From contig NC_068338.1 in assembly GCF_014633365.1 (NCBI RefSeq), forward strand, positions 21,152,616 through 21,216,615: DNA of 64,000 nt, given 5' to 3'. The DNA is from Diospyros lotus. Lineage: Eukaryota; Streptophyta; Magnoliopsida; Ericales; Ebenaceae. The translations under genes and the position numbers were made by a program. This document shows, piece after piece, positions 45,243 to 55,871 of this stretch (position 1 is the first letter of the stretch; each line of letters starts with the position of its first letter). A model generated the notes under the pieces. That model had not been told where the DNA came from and did no database searches. It saw only the letters and a list, made by a program, of their open reading frames with translations.

Positions 45243-46006
45243 CTTAGATAAGTTTTCAACTTTTATTCCTCTTTCAGTCTACTTGGGTTACCATCTTCAC
45301 CTAATTCCTACTCAGCCAATATTCCACCAAAATTCGTACCAGTTGTCATCCTAAGTTCACCACAATTTGGAGTACAATATACTAAAACTTTGTACAAAAA
45401 TTCATCCATTAAATCCTCCAAAACAATTGTCAACATGAGGTCTGAAATCTGTAACATAAGGGAATGATTTTGCCTGCCTTGAACATTTGATGTTTAAAGT
45501 CGACTTCCAGGTTGGCTGGTCTCTTCCTTAAGCCTCATTTGATGTCCAACCCCTCATAGATGTTGTTTTGGGATCAATCATCATTGTGGTTTTCATAAGT
45601 TTCTATAAGTTACATTGTTGGGGTCTAACTTTCCTTAAAATCTTAAAATCTTCTACATTTTAATAGAATTGACTAGTTTCCATTTCATATTAACTTCGGC
45701 CACATTATTTTTAGATTCAGCACACTTTTCTTTTATGGGATCAACCTTTCATTAAAGTGCACTGAATAGTTTTTTTATTGGCATTTTGCATTTATAGATA
45801 GGTTTAATCTTTTACTGGGATTTTACAGTTAGACAGGTTTAATTTTTTGTTTTCTTACATTTTCATGAAGTTCCAAATAATTTTGATGTTTTTCTTATGT
45901 CAAATAGCACATTGTTGCAAAACTTTAAACCAGGCTCATTTCAATAATTAGTGCTAATCATTGTGATTATGTGTTTCTAATATTTTGATGGATCCTTGTA
46001 ATACAG
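45243..46006 (+). other. ECM29 intron, 3' end of the 26.1-kb intron
   Basis: No gene or recognisable repeat. It is T-rich sequence ending in a normal acceptor (TAATACAG). Confidence 0.65.
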
Positions 46007-46270
46007 GTTGGAAAGCATTTGAAAAGAATATGGACAGCTGCATTTCGTGCTATGGATGACATAAAGGAGACAGTTCGCAATTCTGGTGACAGGTTATGCC
46101 GTGCCATTACTTCATTAACAACAAGATTATGTGATATCTCCTTGACCGAAACATCAGACACAAGACAAGCAATGGAGATTATTTTGCCTTTGTTGCTAAC
46201 AGAAGGAATAATGAGTAAAGTTGACAATATTCGCAAGGCATCCATTGCAATGGTTATGAAACTTACAAAG
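46007..46270 (+). CDS. ECM29: ECM29 exon (fourth in window)
   Basis: 88 residues, phase 0: VGKHLKRIWTAAFRAMDDIK, ETVRNSGDRLCRAITSLTTR, LCDISLTETSDTRQAMEI and ILPLLLTEGIMSKVDNIRKA, then SIAMVMKLTK. It continues HEAT repeats directly after ...GRKFDQ of the exon at 19690-19866, 26,140 bp away. Acceptor ACAG|GTT, donor AAG|GTATTT. No stop or indel. Confidence 0.95.
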
Positions 46271-47821
46271 GTATTTATCTAGATTTAGAGATATTAGACC
46301 AGTGTAGATAATGTTTAGTTGTTTCATGGTTAAACTCTTCTGTTATAAACTGGGTTTTAATTCTCAATATGAAGGCTTCATATCATTCAGGGGCACCAAT
46401 TTCTCACTTCATATGTTCTGTTTCTTGTAAATAAGCTCTTCATTTTTCATCAAAATTGTTTCTGGCCACTTAATATGTATTCAACCTTCTATGTTAAAAT
46501 GAAATGAAAGAACCTTCTTTTTCTGTTCCTGTTGAAGAATCTGCTTAATATATGGCTTGGAAGTCTAATCCCTTCCATTTACACTCAAAACTCTTTAGAA
46601 TTAATAGTTGGGATGATTTGACATAATTTTTTCTTATGCAAATTACACCTAATTTCTCCATATTTTTTAGAAATGTTATATCTCTTAATGTCTCCGTCTT
46701 CATTTGTTTACCAATATAATCCATGGGATTTGTAGCATCGATGACCTTTATCTGTCATCTTGGTTCCTATGACTGTTGAGTTTCATCAGTCTATAGCTTT
46801 ATATTTATTTTCCAAATTAATTGTCTTGTCCATTATTTTCTTCTCTAGTCCTCCTGCTTGCTTGAGTAGTCAGGTGTCCCCACTCCATGTGGTTCCTGTC
46901 CCCCCCACCCCCCCCACCCCCCCCCCCCCCCCCCCCGCCCCCTCCTGCACCCTCTCAGAACAGTTGATAATAGCTTGTTTGGCCGAAGAATACTTATTAT
47001 CTTGAAGTGGCATCACTATATTGATGGCCCTACACCAGAGCACCAACCTAATTTACCCTTTAACAGTCATTAGACAGCAAAAATTTATTCACTGCACCTA
47101 AGAAATCTTGTTTCCCATTTGGTAACAACACAGAGACTTTTTTGTAATAAGAGATGTAAAATCCCTCTCTTATGCACTCTGGATGCCTCAGTTCTAGTTT
47201 TGACTGGTTGCAACAAATTATAAACTCATATATTATAATCACCTTCTTGCCTTAAAATACTACTCCATCATGGATGCTTTAATCCAGAAATGTTAAATTG
47301 TTAAATGAGAGTTGATGAGTCTATAAACCCAAGCACTTCCTTTCTTGCACTTTTACCGGTGGATAAAGTAAACTTCATTTGTATATGTGTAAAACGTTAG
47401 TTTGGGGATTTCTCTATTTTGCAGCTCTTGACAAATGAAATTCAACCCAGCATGACAACTAAACTATTGTTATATTTATTTGGTTAGTGGGGAAACTCTG
47501 CTCTTTCATTCAAATTTCATTATGAATTTGATTGAAAGTTTTTATTCTGAAGGATCTGATGTTTCACCATGTTCTCAATATGTTTGAACAGTTAGATTTC
47601 TCTTGTCCAAGATTTTATAGCTGATCAGATCCAGTTCCCTCTTGATGCCTTTTTAATGCTGCCATCGCCCTCTTCCACACTTCAACTACTAAATGGTTGA
47701 ATAATATAATAATGAATTATGCTGCCATTTGATTAAGAGTTGTCATGTGATGTACATATAATTGTGTTTGTACCAGAAACTCTTCATTGATCTATATTAA
47801 GATTTTCTGTCTTATTTTCAG
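46271..47821 (+). other. ECM29 intron (1551 bp)
   Basis: No gene. A C homopolymer-rich tract lies at about 46900-46936. The intron ends TTTTCAG. No transposon border was recognised. Confidence 0.7.
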
Positions 47822-47920
47822 GCAGCAGGAGTAGCAATTCGTCCACATTTATCTGATCTGGTTTGTTGCATGCTGGAAAGCTTATCAAGCCTTGAAGACC
47901 AGGGCCTCAATTATGTTCAG
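47822..47920 (+). CDS. ECM29: ECM29 exon (fifth in window)
   Basis: 33 residues: AAGVAIRPHLSDLVCCMLES, LSSLEDQGLNYVQ. Very strongly conserved in plant ECM29. Acceptor TTTCAG|GCA, donor CAG|GTGCGT, phase 0. Confidence 0.94.
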
Positions 47921-48105
47921 GTGCGTCTGTTGTTGTGTACCATGCTGATATTTGAAATATTGTCACACATTTTGGAACATGCAGCTCATCTGAGGTCTTA
48001 TGATGTAACTCTTGTAGTAGATCTTCCTGCATGGCTCTGCCCCCTCTCCCCCTCTTTTTTCATTCTTTATGATATGCATTGATTTTTTTTCCCCTTTTCT
48101 AATAG

Positions 48106-48290
48106 TTACATGCAGCAAATGCTGGAATACAAATGGAGAAAATTGAAAGTTTGCGGATTTCAATAGCCAAAAGCTCTCCAATGTGGGAAACCCTTGATCG
48201 TTGCATAGATGTTGTGGATACCCAATCGTTGGAGCTGTTAGTTCCTCGTCTTGCTCAGTTGGTTCGATCTGGAGTAGGCTTGAACACGAG
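48106..48290 (+). CDS. ECM29: ECM29 exon (sixth in window)
   Basis: 61 codons plus two bases: LHAANAGIQMEKIESLRISI, AKSSPMWETLDRCIDVVDTQ and SLELLVPRLAQLVRSGVGLN, then T and the first two bases of Arg (AG|G). Acceptor TAATAG|TTA, donor GAG|GTACGT. The split Arg codon is completed by the first base of the exon at 61995. Confidence 0.94.
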
Positions 48291-49393
48291 GTACGTTGTA
48301 AAGCCTTTATAACTGTTAAGGCATGATTATATAGTTTCTCTACAAGGTACTACAATATAGTAACCATATATCTTGAGATATATTGAATCTATGTAGGATA
48401 TAGAATATATGTATTGAGATTGAGATATACAGAATATATGTAGGATATATTATTTCCTTTTTTAGTAGTCTAAGTCCATGCATATAAAGGTTGTACATAC
48501 CATTCAATGGTGAAGGGAAAATATAGATTGTCTTATCACATGGTATCAAAGCCATGACCCTAACCCTAGTTAGGTTAAAAGCAGCAACAGCCACCATCCA
48601 TCACAGTCGTCGTCTATCGCTGGCCTTGTCTCAATCGCCGGCCCTTGCCACTATCGCTAACACTGTTCATTGTTGACTTTGTCCTCGTTGCTAGCTATCC
48701 TCACATGCCTTTTCAAGATTGCATGGTCAATCTCGTCAACGGCCATTCAACCTTGTCGGTTGCCAGTCACCCAAGCAAATTGTCTGTTGTCAATCATCCT
48801 CACTAGGATGTGAGTCGCCATTGCTGACGCTAGCACCCCTTCATCAAGTCCGACCTAAATCTGACTCAATCTTATTGTCTTGCACAATATCCTTGTCACC
48901 GACTATCTTTCACGCATCTCAAATCTGATCTCCATCCATGGTAACCAAGGCCAACAATACCCTAGTCACCCAAGATCCCAATCATCATCATTGTCTCGTA
49001 TTTTTTCACCACACCTATTATTACTGTAGAAAATATGTAGTTATTCAGTTTTGAATATTCCATTTGAGTATACAGTTTGTTATAATTTTATTTCTAAGAT
49101 ATTTCTTTTCCTTGTTTGGCAGTTTCTAAGTCATAATTGACTCCTATGGAGCAGTTACATCTATACCATATATATTGCTTTGTAAATTTTGAATGAAAGG
49201 AAGTTGATTTTCTGTCAAATTTTAGATGATATCAAAGCAGTCGTAACACCGATCTGTTCATTCCAAGTTTGTGACTGGTTTCATTCCAAATTTGCATATG
49301 ATAATTTTGATTTGTTCTTCTCTATTATGTACCTGATTCCATTTCTATTCCATCGAGCATTTGGATCCTGTTTCTCGTGTTTTTTCATCTACA

Positions 49394-50245
49394 ATGGACT
49401 CTACTGTTAAAGTTTCTTCTTCCTCTCAAATTCCCTCAATTTCGACCCCAACATGAGGATCTGATTCCTTTGCTCTTCTTATTATCGGACATAAATTGAA
49501 TGGCCACAATTATCTGCAGTGGTCTCATTTAGTTATGATGTTCATTTGTGGTCGAGGAAAGGATGATTATCTCACTAGTGTTGCCCCTAAATGGAAGACT
49601 GATGATCCAATGTACAAGGTGTGGAAGACAGAGAACAATATGGTCATGCCATGGCTTATCAACTCCATAACGAATCAAGTCGGTGAAAACTTTATTCTCT
49701 ACGAGACGGCACAAGAAATCTGGACAGCCACCAAGGGGACATACTCCGACATGAAAGATGCAGCGAAAACCTTTGAAATTGAAGGAATACTCCATGATTT
49801 TCATCAAGGGGATCTCACTGTCACCCAATATTTTAGTTTACTGACAAGATATTGGCAACAACTTGAAATGTATGAGACAACGGCATGGGAACGTCAAACC
49901 GATATTGGAAAATACAAGAAGATTATTGAGAAGAAGCGAATTTATAAGTTTTTCCTGGGTCTTAACAAGAATTTAGATGAAGTCCGAGGGTGGATTTTAG
50001 CCATCAAACCTCTACCAAATCTACGTGAAGTTGCCTCAAAAGTGCAACGTGAAGAAAGTAAAAAGAAGGTGATGATGGGCACAACAAATCAGCCACTAAC
50101 TACTGAAGTTTCTGCCATGCTTTTTTAGGGTACAGATGCTCATCTCACCAAGAAAGGCAGACCCTGGTGCGATCATTGCAAAAAGGCAAGACACACTCGA
50201 GATACATGCTGGAATATCCATGGCAAACCCCTTGATTGGGAACCA
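49394..50245 (+). pseudogene. CopH gag
   Basis: From the ATG at about 49394 the frame runs with one TGA near 49454 to a TAG at 50126-50128: LNGHNYLQWSHLVMMFICGR, MPWLINSITNQVGENFILYE, QYFSLLTRYWQQLEMYETTA, IYKFFLGLNKNLDEVRG. The same frame then continues into a complete zinc knuckle CDHCKKARHTRDTC and WNIHGKPLDW. Only two stops separate the parts. Confidence 0.85.
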
Positions 50246-50734
50246 AGAACTAAGAAAGAAAGTCATGGACATAGGAGAATTCTTGGGTGCAAAAGGAGAA
50301 TTCTATTGCAGTTCCAAATCGTCAATTCAACAAAGAACAATTGGAAATTATTCAACAGTTAATTTCCCAAGTTCAACAAACATCTATCACTCCAACCACT
50401 GCCCTCTTAAGGCTAAAAGGATGGACAACAATGGTATTTGGATAATTGATTCTAGAGCTTCTAATCATATGACTGGTGGATATATCTTTAATCCAAGATT
50501 TCCAACCTTGTTCTAAAAATTACACTATGCGTATTGCCAATGGTTCCATATCAAAAGTGTTTGGTACAAGTTATGTTATCCTTCCAAGAACTTTACACTT
50601 GAATCAATTTTATTGGTTCCAAAGCTGGATTGTAATCTACTATCTATTAGTCAGCTACCTCGAGAAAAGAATTGTTACTAAATTTTTCCCAAATCATTGT
50701 TTTTTCAAGATTTGAATTCATGACAGATGATTGG
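50246..50734 (+). pseudogene. CopH protease, N-terminal part
   Basis: The active-site motif reads WIIDSRASNHMTGG near 50439-50480, so the Gly of the DSGA triad is Arg. It continues in other frames as KNYTMRIANGSISKVFGT and ends at the CopI insertion. Its continuation (DNVELHSGLYMFN) is at 55225. Confidence 0.8.
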
Positions 50735-50927
50735 TCTAAACAAAGCTAAGAAAATATATTTCTCTATTTCTTATAATTACACGCTAATTCCCCTTTTCTC
50801 TTTATAGAGGAAGAGAATAATACAAAAAGAAAATAACAAAAAAAGAAAGAAGAATACACACAGAATATACATAGCTTCTAAGATATACAAAGAATATTCT
50901 ATATTCAAAAATACTTCTATTTCTACA
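50735..50927 (-). repeat. CopI 3' LTR
   Basis: On the minus strand TGTAGAAATAGAAG to GCTTTGTTTAGA, preceded by a polypurine tract. Confidence 0.9.
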
Positions 50928-50934
50928 CTCCCCC

Positions 50935-51522
50935 TCAAGTCGGCTTGAAGATATCTTCCATGGCAAACTTGCTCACAAGTTTCTCAAACTGAGTTTTGTG
51001 TAATCCTTTTGTAAGAATATCAGCCACTTGGTCAACTGTTAGAATGTAGGGCATACAAATTACTCCATTATCAATTTTTTCCTTAATAAAGTGTTTATCC
51101 ACCTCTACATGCTTCGTCCTGTCATGGAGAACTGGATTATGAGCAATAGAGATTGCAACTTTATTATCACAATAAACTTTAGCTGGTAGGGAAGTGGAGA
51201 CTCTCAAGTTTGATAGGAACCTCTTTGTCCACATGACCTCACAAATGCCATGGGCAACTGCACGAAATTCGGCTTTAGCACTGCTTCTGGCCACCACATT
51301 TTGTTTCTTACTCCTCCAAGTAACAAGATTACCTTCCACAAAGGTGCAGTACCCTGATGTAGATCTTCTGTCAATTATACTGCCTACCCAATCTGCATCT
51401 GTATAAGCCTCTATATGAAGATGTCCATGTTTTCTAAAAATTAGACCTTTCCCAGGGGTTCCCTTTAGGTACCGCTGAATTCTGTAAGTAGCTTCAAAAT
51501 GTTGTGAACCAGGTGAGTGCAT
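50935..51522 (-). pseudogene. CopI RNase H
   Basis: An intact 195-codon frame: FEATYRIQRYLKGTPGKGLI, IEAYTDADWVGSIIDRRSTS, WRSKKQNVVARSSAKAEFRA, VYCDNKVAISIAHNP, HVEVDKHFIKEKIDNGVICM and VADILTKGLHKTQF, ending at the stop just before the polypurine tract. It is listed as a pseudogene because the upstream RT junction is shifted near 51545. Confidence 0.85.
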
Positions 51523-51544
51523 AAATTGACTTACAACACTTACA

Positions 51545-52780
51545 GCAAAGGCTATGTCTGGTCGAGTATGGGATAGATAAGTCTACCCACAAGCTTTTGA
51601 TATTTCTCCCTTTCTACCACGTCTTTGGCCTTGACAGGTTGAAGTTTTAAGTTGAGTTCAATGGGAGTTTCAGCAACCTTACACCCAAGCATTCCTGTTT
51701 CATTGAGTAAATCCAGAATATACTTACGTTGGTTGACAAAGATCCCCTCTTTAGATCTTGCAAATTCCATCCCAAGAAAGTACTTTAGAGGACCCAAGTC
51801 CTTGATCTCGAACTCATGAGCTAATCTCCTCTTAAGCTCTTCAATCTCTCCCTTGTCATCACCAGTCATTATTATATCATCCACATAGACAATTAAAATT
51901 ATTTTCTTACCATCACTAGCATGCTTGAAGAATAGTGTGTGATCTACTTGGCTTTGAATGTAACCATAGCTTTCCACTGTCTTTCCAAATCTTTCAAACC
52001 ATGCTCTCGGAGACTATTTTAGACTGTATAAGGATTTTTTTAAATGACATACCTTGTTTGTACCGAGCCTGTTCTCAAATCCTGATGGAAGATCCATAAA
52101 CACTTTTTCTTCTAAGTCACCATTTAGGAAGACATTCTTTACATCAAATTGGTGGAGTGGCCAATCAAAATTCACTGCAAGGGTGAGAAGAACTCGAATG
52201 GAGTTTATTTTAACTACTGGAGCAAATGTTTCTTAATAGTCGATGCCGTATGTTTGGGTGAATCCCTTAGCAACCAGTCTTGCTTTATATCTTTTTATGC
52301 TCCCATCTACCTTACGTTTTATAATAAATACCCACTTACAATCTACCATTGTTTTACCTTCTGGTTTGTTCACAATCTCCCAAGTTCCATTCTTTCTAAG
52401 AGCACTCATTTCCTCCTGGATTGCTAACTTCCAATCTGGGTCACCAAGGGCATCCTGAATTGTTCTTGGGACATGCAGGTTAGAAATATTTGAAAGAAAG
52501 GCCTTATGATAATTAGACAATTTTTGGTATGACAGGTACTTAGCAATCGAGTGTTTAGTACAAGATCTCACTCCTTTCCTGGTAGCAATAGGAACATCAA
52601 GATCGGACAAGTCAAATGAAGAATAATCTGAAATAGTGAGTTTAGAATTACTATGAGAAGAAGAAGTACTATCGGAAGGCCCATCATTCGAAGACGTCGA
52701 TTGTTCAATAGTTAGAGGAATATTGAACCAGGAATATTCTCCCCCTGGTTTCAATCCTATCATGCTAGGCACCTGTGAAC
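51545..52780 (-). pseudogene. CopI reverse transcriptase
   Basis: PSMIGLKPGGEYSWFNIPLT (linker), [75 protein letters not shown] then a stop at 52233-52235. It goes on through FAPVVKINSI-type sequence to LIVYVDDIIMTGDDKGEIEE (about 51880), KYFLGMEFARSKEGIFVNQ and RKYILDLLNETGMLGCKVAE. The catalytic YVDD is intact. A stop (W to TAG) lies near 52018. Confidence 0.87.
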
Positions 52781-53910
52781 TAGACACCCTGTTCCACAAT
52801 ATTTGGGACATTTATATCCTTGAGTTGTTCATCAAAGTGGAGAGGAGCACCAATCATGATAGGACGAGGATCATAGAGTTTTAAGGAATTATCCTCCTCA
52901 ACACTAGAATGCAAAAAATTATCTTCTTTCTCAATGTGCTCCCCCTGAAGATGATTTTTGGGAAAGTAGGGTTGAGTTTCGAGGAAAGACGCATCCATAC
53001 TAATATAAGTTTTTTTGGTGACAGGATTAAAGCATTTGTACCCTTTTTTATTTGGTGCATAACCTAGAAAGACACATTTTTCAGCTATAGAATCCAATTT
53101 GGAACGAAATATTTGAGGAATATAAACAATGCAAGTACATCCAAAAACTTTTAAGGATAACTTAGAATATATATGGCATAGAGGGAATAGTTGTGTTAAA
53201 GAGTGTAAGGAGTTTGAAACTGTAGAACACGAATGGGCATACGATTGATGAGATAGAAAGCGGTTAAAATTGCATCACCCCAAAGGTATTTAGGGACATT
53301 CATAGAAAACACGATGGCCCTGGCAACCTCTAGTAGGTGTCGATTTTTCCGTTCAGCAATACCATTTTGTTGGGGAGTTTCACGGCAAATGGATTGATGT
53401 AAAATTCTTTTTTCCTTTAAAAAATCCCCAAAGATTCATTAAAATATTCAATGCCATTATCAGATCGAAGAATACAGATTTTTGTGTTAAATTGAGTTTC
53501 AATCGGATGGAAAAAATCCTTGAAAGTTCTAGGCACATCTAATTTCTTTGCAGTAAGTAAACCCAACACACTCGAGTATGATCATCAATAAAAGTAACAA
53601 ACCACTTTTTGCTAGACAAAGTGGAGACCTTAGAAGGGCCCCAAACATCACTATGTATCAAATAGAATGGTTTTGAAGGACAATAGGGTTTTGGAAGAAA
53701 TTTAACACTATGATCTTTGGATAAATGACAACTCTCGCATTGAAACATAAAAGGATCCACTCCTTTAAACAACATAGAAAATAAATATCTCAAGTAAGGA
53801 AAACTAAGATGGTCTAGCCTAAGATGCCATTGCATTATTTGATTAGAAACAGAAGTAGAACTAATTCCACTCAACCCGTGAGCTTTTTTATTACGCAAGA
53901 CATCCCCCAT
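52780..53910 (-). pseudogene. CopI integrase
   Basis: Zinc segment QWHLRLDHLSFPYLRYLF, CESCHLSKDHSVKF; core LIHSDVWGPSKVSTLSSKKW, FVTFIDDHTRVCWVYLL, then degraded sequence with RQQNGIAERKNRHLLE-like remains near 53330-53390, and the C-terminal KCVFLGYAPNKKGYKCFNPV open from 53097. Frameshifts near 53540 and 53400. Confidence 0.83.
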
Positions 53911-53928
53911 CCAAATAGTAGAGCCTAT

Positions 53929-54316
53929 TTATTTCTCTAGCACTGCCAATCGTCTTCCCCGAGTTTTGGGCCTGAAAAATGCAATAGGAATCAAAAAAGA
54001 TAACACGACAGTTACAGTCTTTAGAGAGTTTACTAACAGATAGAAGATTGCAGGCAAGTTTAGGAATATGAAGTACTGATTAAAGATCAATATTGTCAAG
54101 TTTAATGAGACCTTTACCTGCAATAGGTGAAAGACTACCATCAGCTATTCTTATTTTTTCACTACCAGAACAAGGAATATACGAGTTGAATAGATGCGAT
54201 GAACCAGTCATATGATTAGATGCTCCTGAATCAATGATCCATGGAAAAGAGCTATAGAGGGCAAATGAATTTCTACCTGAATAGGCCAATGAACAATTGG
54301 GTGTACCAGGGGACAA
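53929..54316 (-). pseudogene. CopI protease
   Basis: SPGTPNCSLAYSGRN, then WIIDSGASNHMTGSSHLFNS with an intact active site, SGSEKIRIADGSLSPIAGKG and, after a frameshift, the NLACNLLSVSKLSKDCNC-type strand. Confidence 0.85.
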
Positions 54317-54435
54317 ATTAGGCTTTAGCAGTTGCAGAAGTTGATCAAGAAACGAACAGCGACCGGATCGGCATGAAACTGATCTTGAGAAGGCTAGGAT
54401 CGCTAGGTCGAAGTGACTGAAGATGCAGATTCAGT
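54317..54435 (-). pseudogene. CopI residual gag (N- and C-terminal ends only)
   Basis: An MTESASSV start at ATG 54435 is followed within about 35 codons by the gag C-terminal linker (LDQLLQLLK after one frame change). The capsid-like body and the zinc knuckle are absent, so an internal deletion of several hundred bases removed them. Confidence 0.65.
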
Positions 54436-55020
54436 CATGGTGGCTGGAAAAAAAAAGGATCAGGGCAGCAAAAACAAGGCAGAGCACTAGCCGGATCTGC
54501 ACACAGTGACCGGATTTGGACCCGCTAGTAAGAACCCACGGATTTGGGCGCTTAGATCTGGGTACCCAGGTCCCCAATCTCAACAATAGAAACCAGATTG
54601 TATTTGGGTGAAAGAAGCAACAAAGAACAGCGACCAAGGGCGGCTTTGATGCGTGAATTGGGGCAGCATGAACGCGACCAAGGACGGCGGATAGAGCGGC
54701 TCTGGTGTGCGATGCATAGTCGAGCTTCGCGACCGTGGATAGGGGTGATTGATGTAGCGGCACGAACGACGGAGAGGCTAGAAGGCCGAAGCCGTTCCAG
54801 AGGTGGGAACCCACTGGAGAACGACAACGACTATAGAGCCGACAGTGGTCGGGATGGCCGGATCTTAGAGGCGGTGGCCGATGTAAGGGCGGCGACAGCC
54901 TAAGGATGCAGCGGTGACAAGCGGCCAGTGAAATGGTGGCGGCAAATCTTGGGTATAGCAGATGGATAGAAGAAATTAGGGTTTCACAGTGAATGGCTGT
55001 GATTTAATCCCTAATTCTTA
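54436..55020 (-). other. CopI GC-rich leader
   Basis: About 580 bp between primer site and gag start, much richer in G+C and CpG than its surroundings. It has no recognisable gene. Open frames on both strands here have no domain and appear to be by-products of base composition. Confidence 0.65.
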
Positions 55021-55224
55021 CTTTGATACCATCTAAACAAAGCTAAGAAAATATATTTCTCTATTTCTTATAATTACACGCTAATTCCCCTTTTCTCTTT
55101 ATAGAGGAAGAGAATAATACAAAAGGAAAATAACAAAAACAGAAAGAAGAATATACACAGAATATACATAGCTTCTAAGATATACAAAGAATATTCTATA
55201 TTCAAAAATACTTCTATTTCTACA
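55021..55224 (-). repeat. CopI 5' LTR (55032-55224) with adjoining primer site
   Basis: On the minus strand the LTR ends TTTAGA and is followed at once by TGGTATCAAAG, an iMet-type site with one change. Confidence 0.88.
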
Positions 55225-55860
55225 ATTGATAATGTTGAGTTACATTCGGGGCTCTATATGTTCAACGTGAACAAGTCCTCTAGAAGACAAACTCAAAAGA
55301 CAGTTGATGGGAAATGCTCTTTTTCAACTCTTAGGTCTAGTAATGATAGTGAAATTATGTTATGGCACTCTCATTTGGGTCAGCCTAGTCTTTTGTATCT
55401 CAAAGAACTCCTTACATCCTTATTTAATAAATTTCAATTGATGTTACATGTGAAATCTATCAATTATCTAAGTATGGTCATAATTCTTATCCGCGTCAAA
55501 CTTACCAAGAATCTCATCTTTTTTCATTAATTCACAATGATGTTTGGGGACTTTCTAAAATTAAAAGTGTAACCAGGGCAAGGTGGTTTGTTTCATTTAA
55601 AAATGACCACACTTGTCTCTCATGGTTATTTCTCATGAAAGAAAAATCCGAGGTAGGTCAACTATTCAAAAACTTCCACATCTTGGTTCAAACTCAATTT
55701 AATGCCAAAATTCAAGGGGAGAGTGATAATTTTGAAGAATTTTGGTTTTGGGATTTTGAATCATCTCCTGCTACTGTCCTTCCTTCTACTACTCCTAGTC
55801 CAAAGTCTCATATCACTGAAAATCAGTCAAATTTTTAGTCTTTGACTGTTCCTTTAAAGT
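55225..55860 (+). pseudogene. CopH GAG-pre-integrase and truncated integrase
   Basis: LHSGLYMFN, then WHSHLGQPSLLYLKELL (zinc segment), IHNDVWGLSKI-like and RWFVSFKNDHTCLSWLFLMKEKS. At QFNAKIQ the sequence jumps to the linker (SESSPATVLPSTTPS-like). The second catalytic Asp, the Glu and the C-terminal GYSP region are missing. Confidence 0.75.
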
Positions 55861-55871
55861 AGTTACAGCCT

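Larger units (their letters stand above)
50735..55224 (-). mobile_element. CopI: Ty1/copia element with deleted gag
   Basis: 193-bp LTRs at 50735-50927 and 55032-55224 differ at only a few positions. TSD attgg/attga (50730-50734, 55225-55229). On the minus strand the order is LTR, primer site TGGTATCAAAG, GC-rich leader, gag ends only, protease, integrase, RT, RNase H, polypurine tract (TTGAGGGGGAG), LTR. The LTRs end in TTTAGA instead of CA, as in CopH. Confidence 0.9.

Noticed and set aside
46760..47005. 81-codon + strand frame with a proline run
   Set aside because: It comes from the C homopolymer in an ECM29 intron and has no other support.
54598..54903. 101-codon + strand frame with Arg-rich sequence
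   Set aside because: It lies antisense in the GC-rich CopI leader with no domain. Frames in three phases are open there because of base composition.
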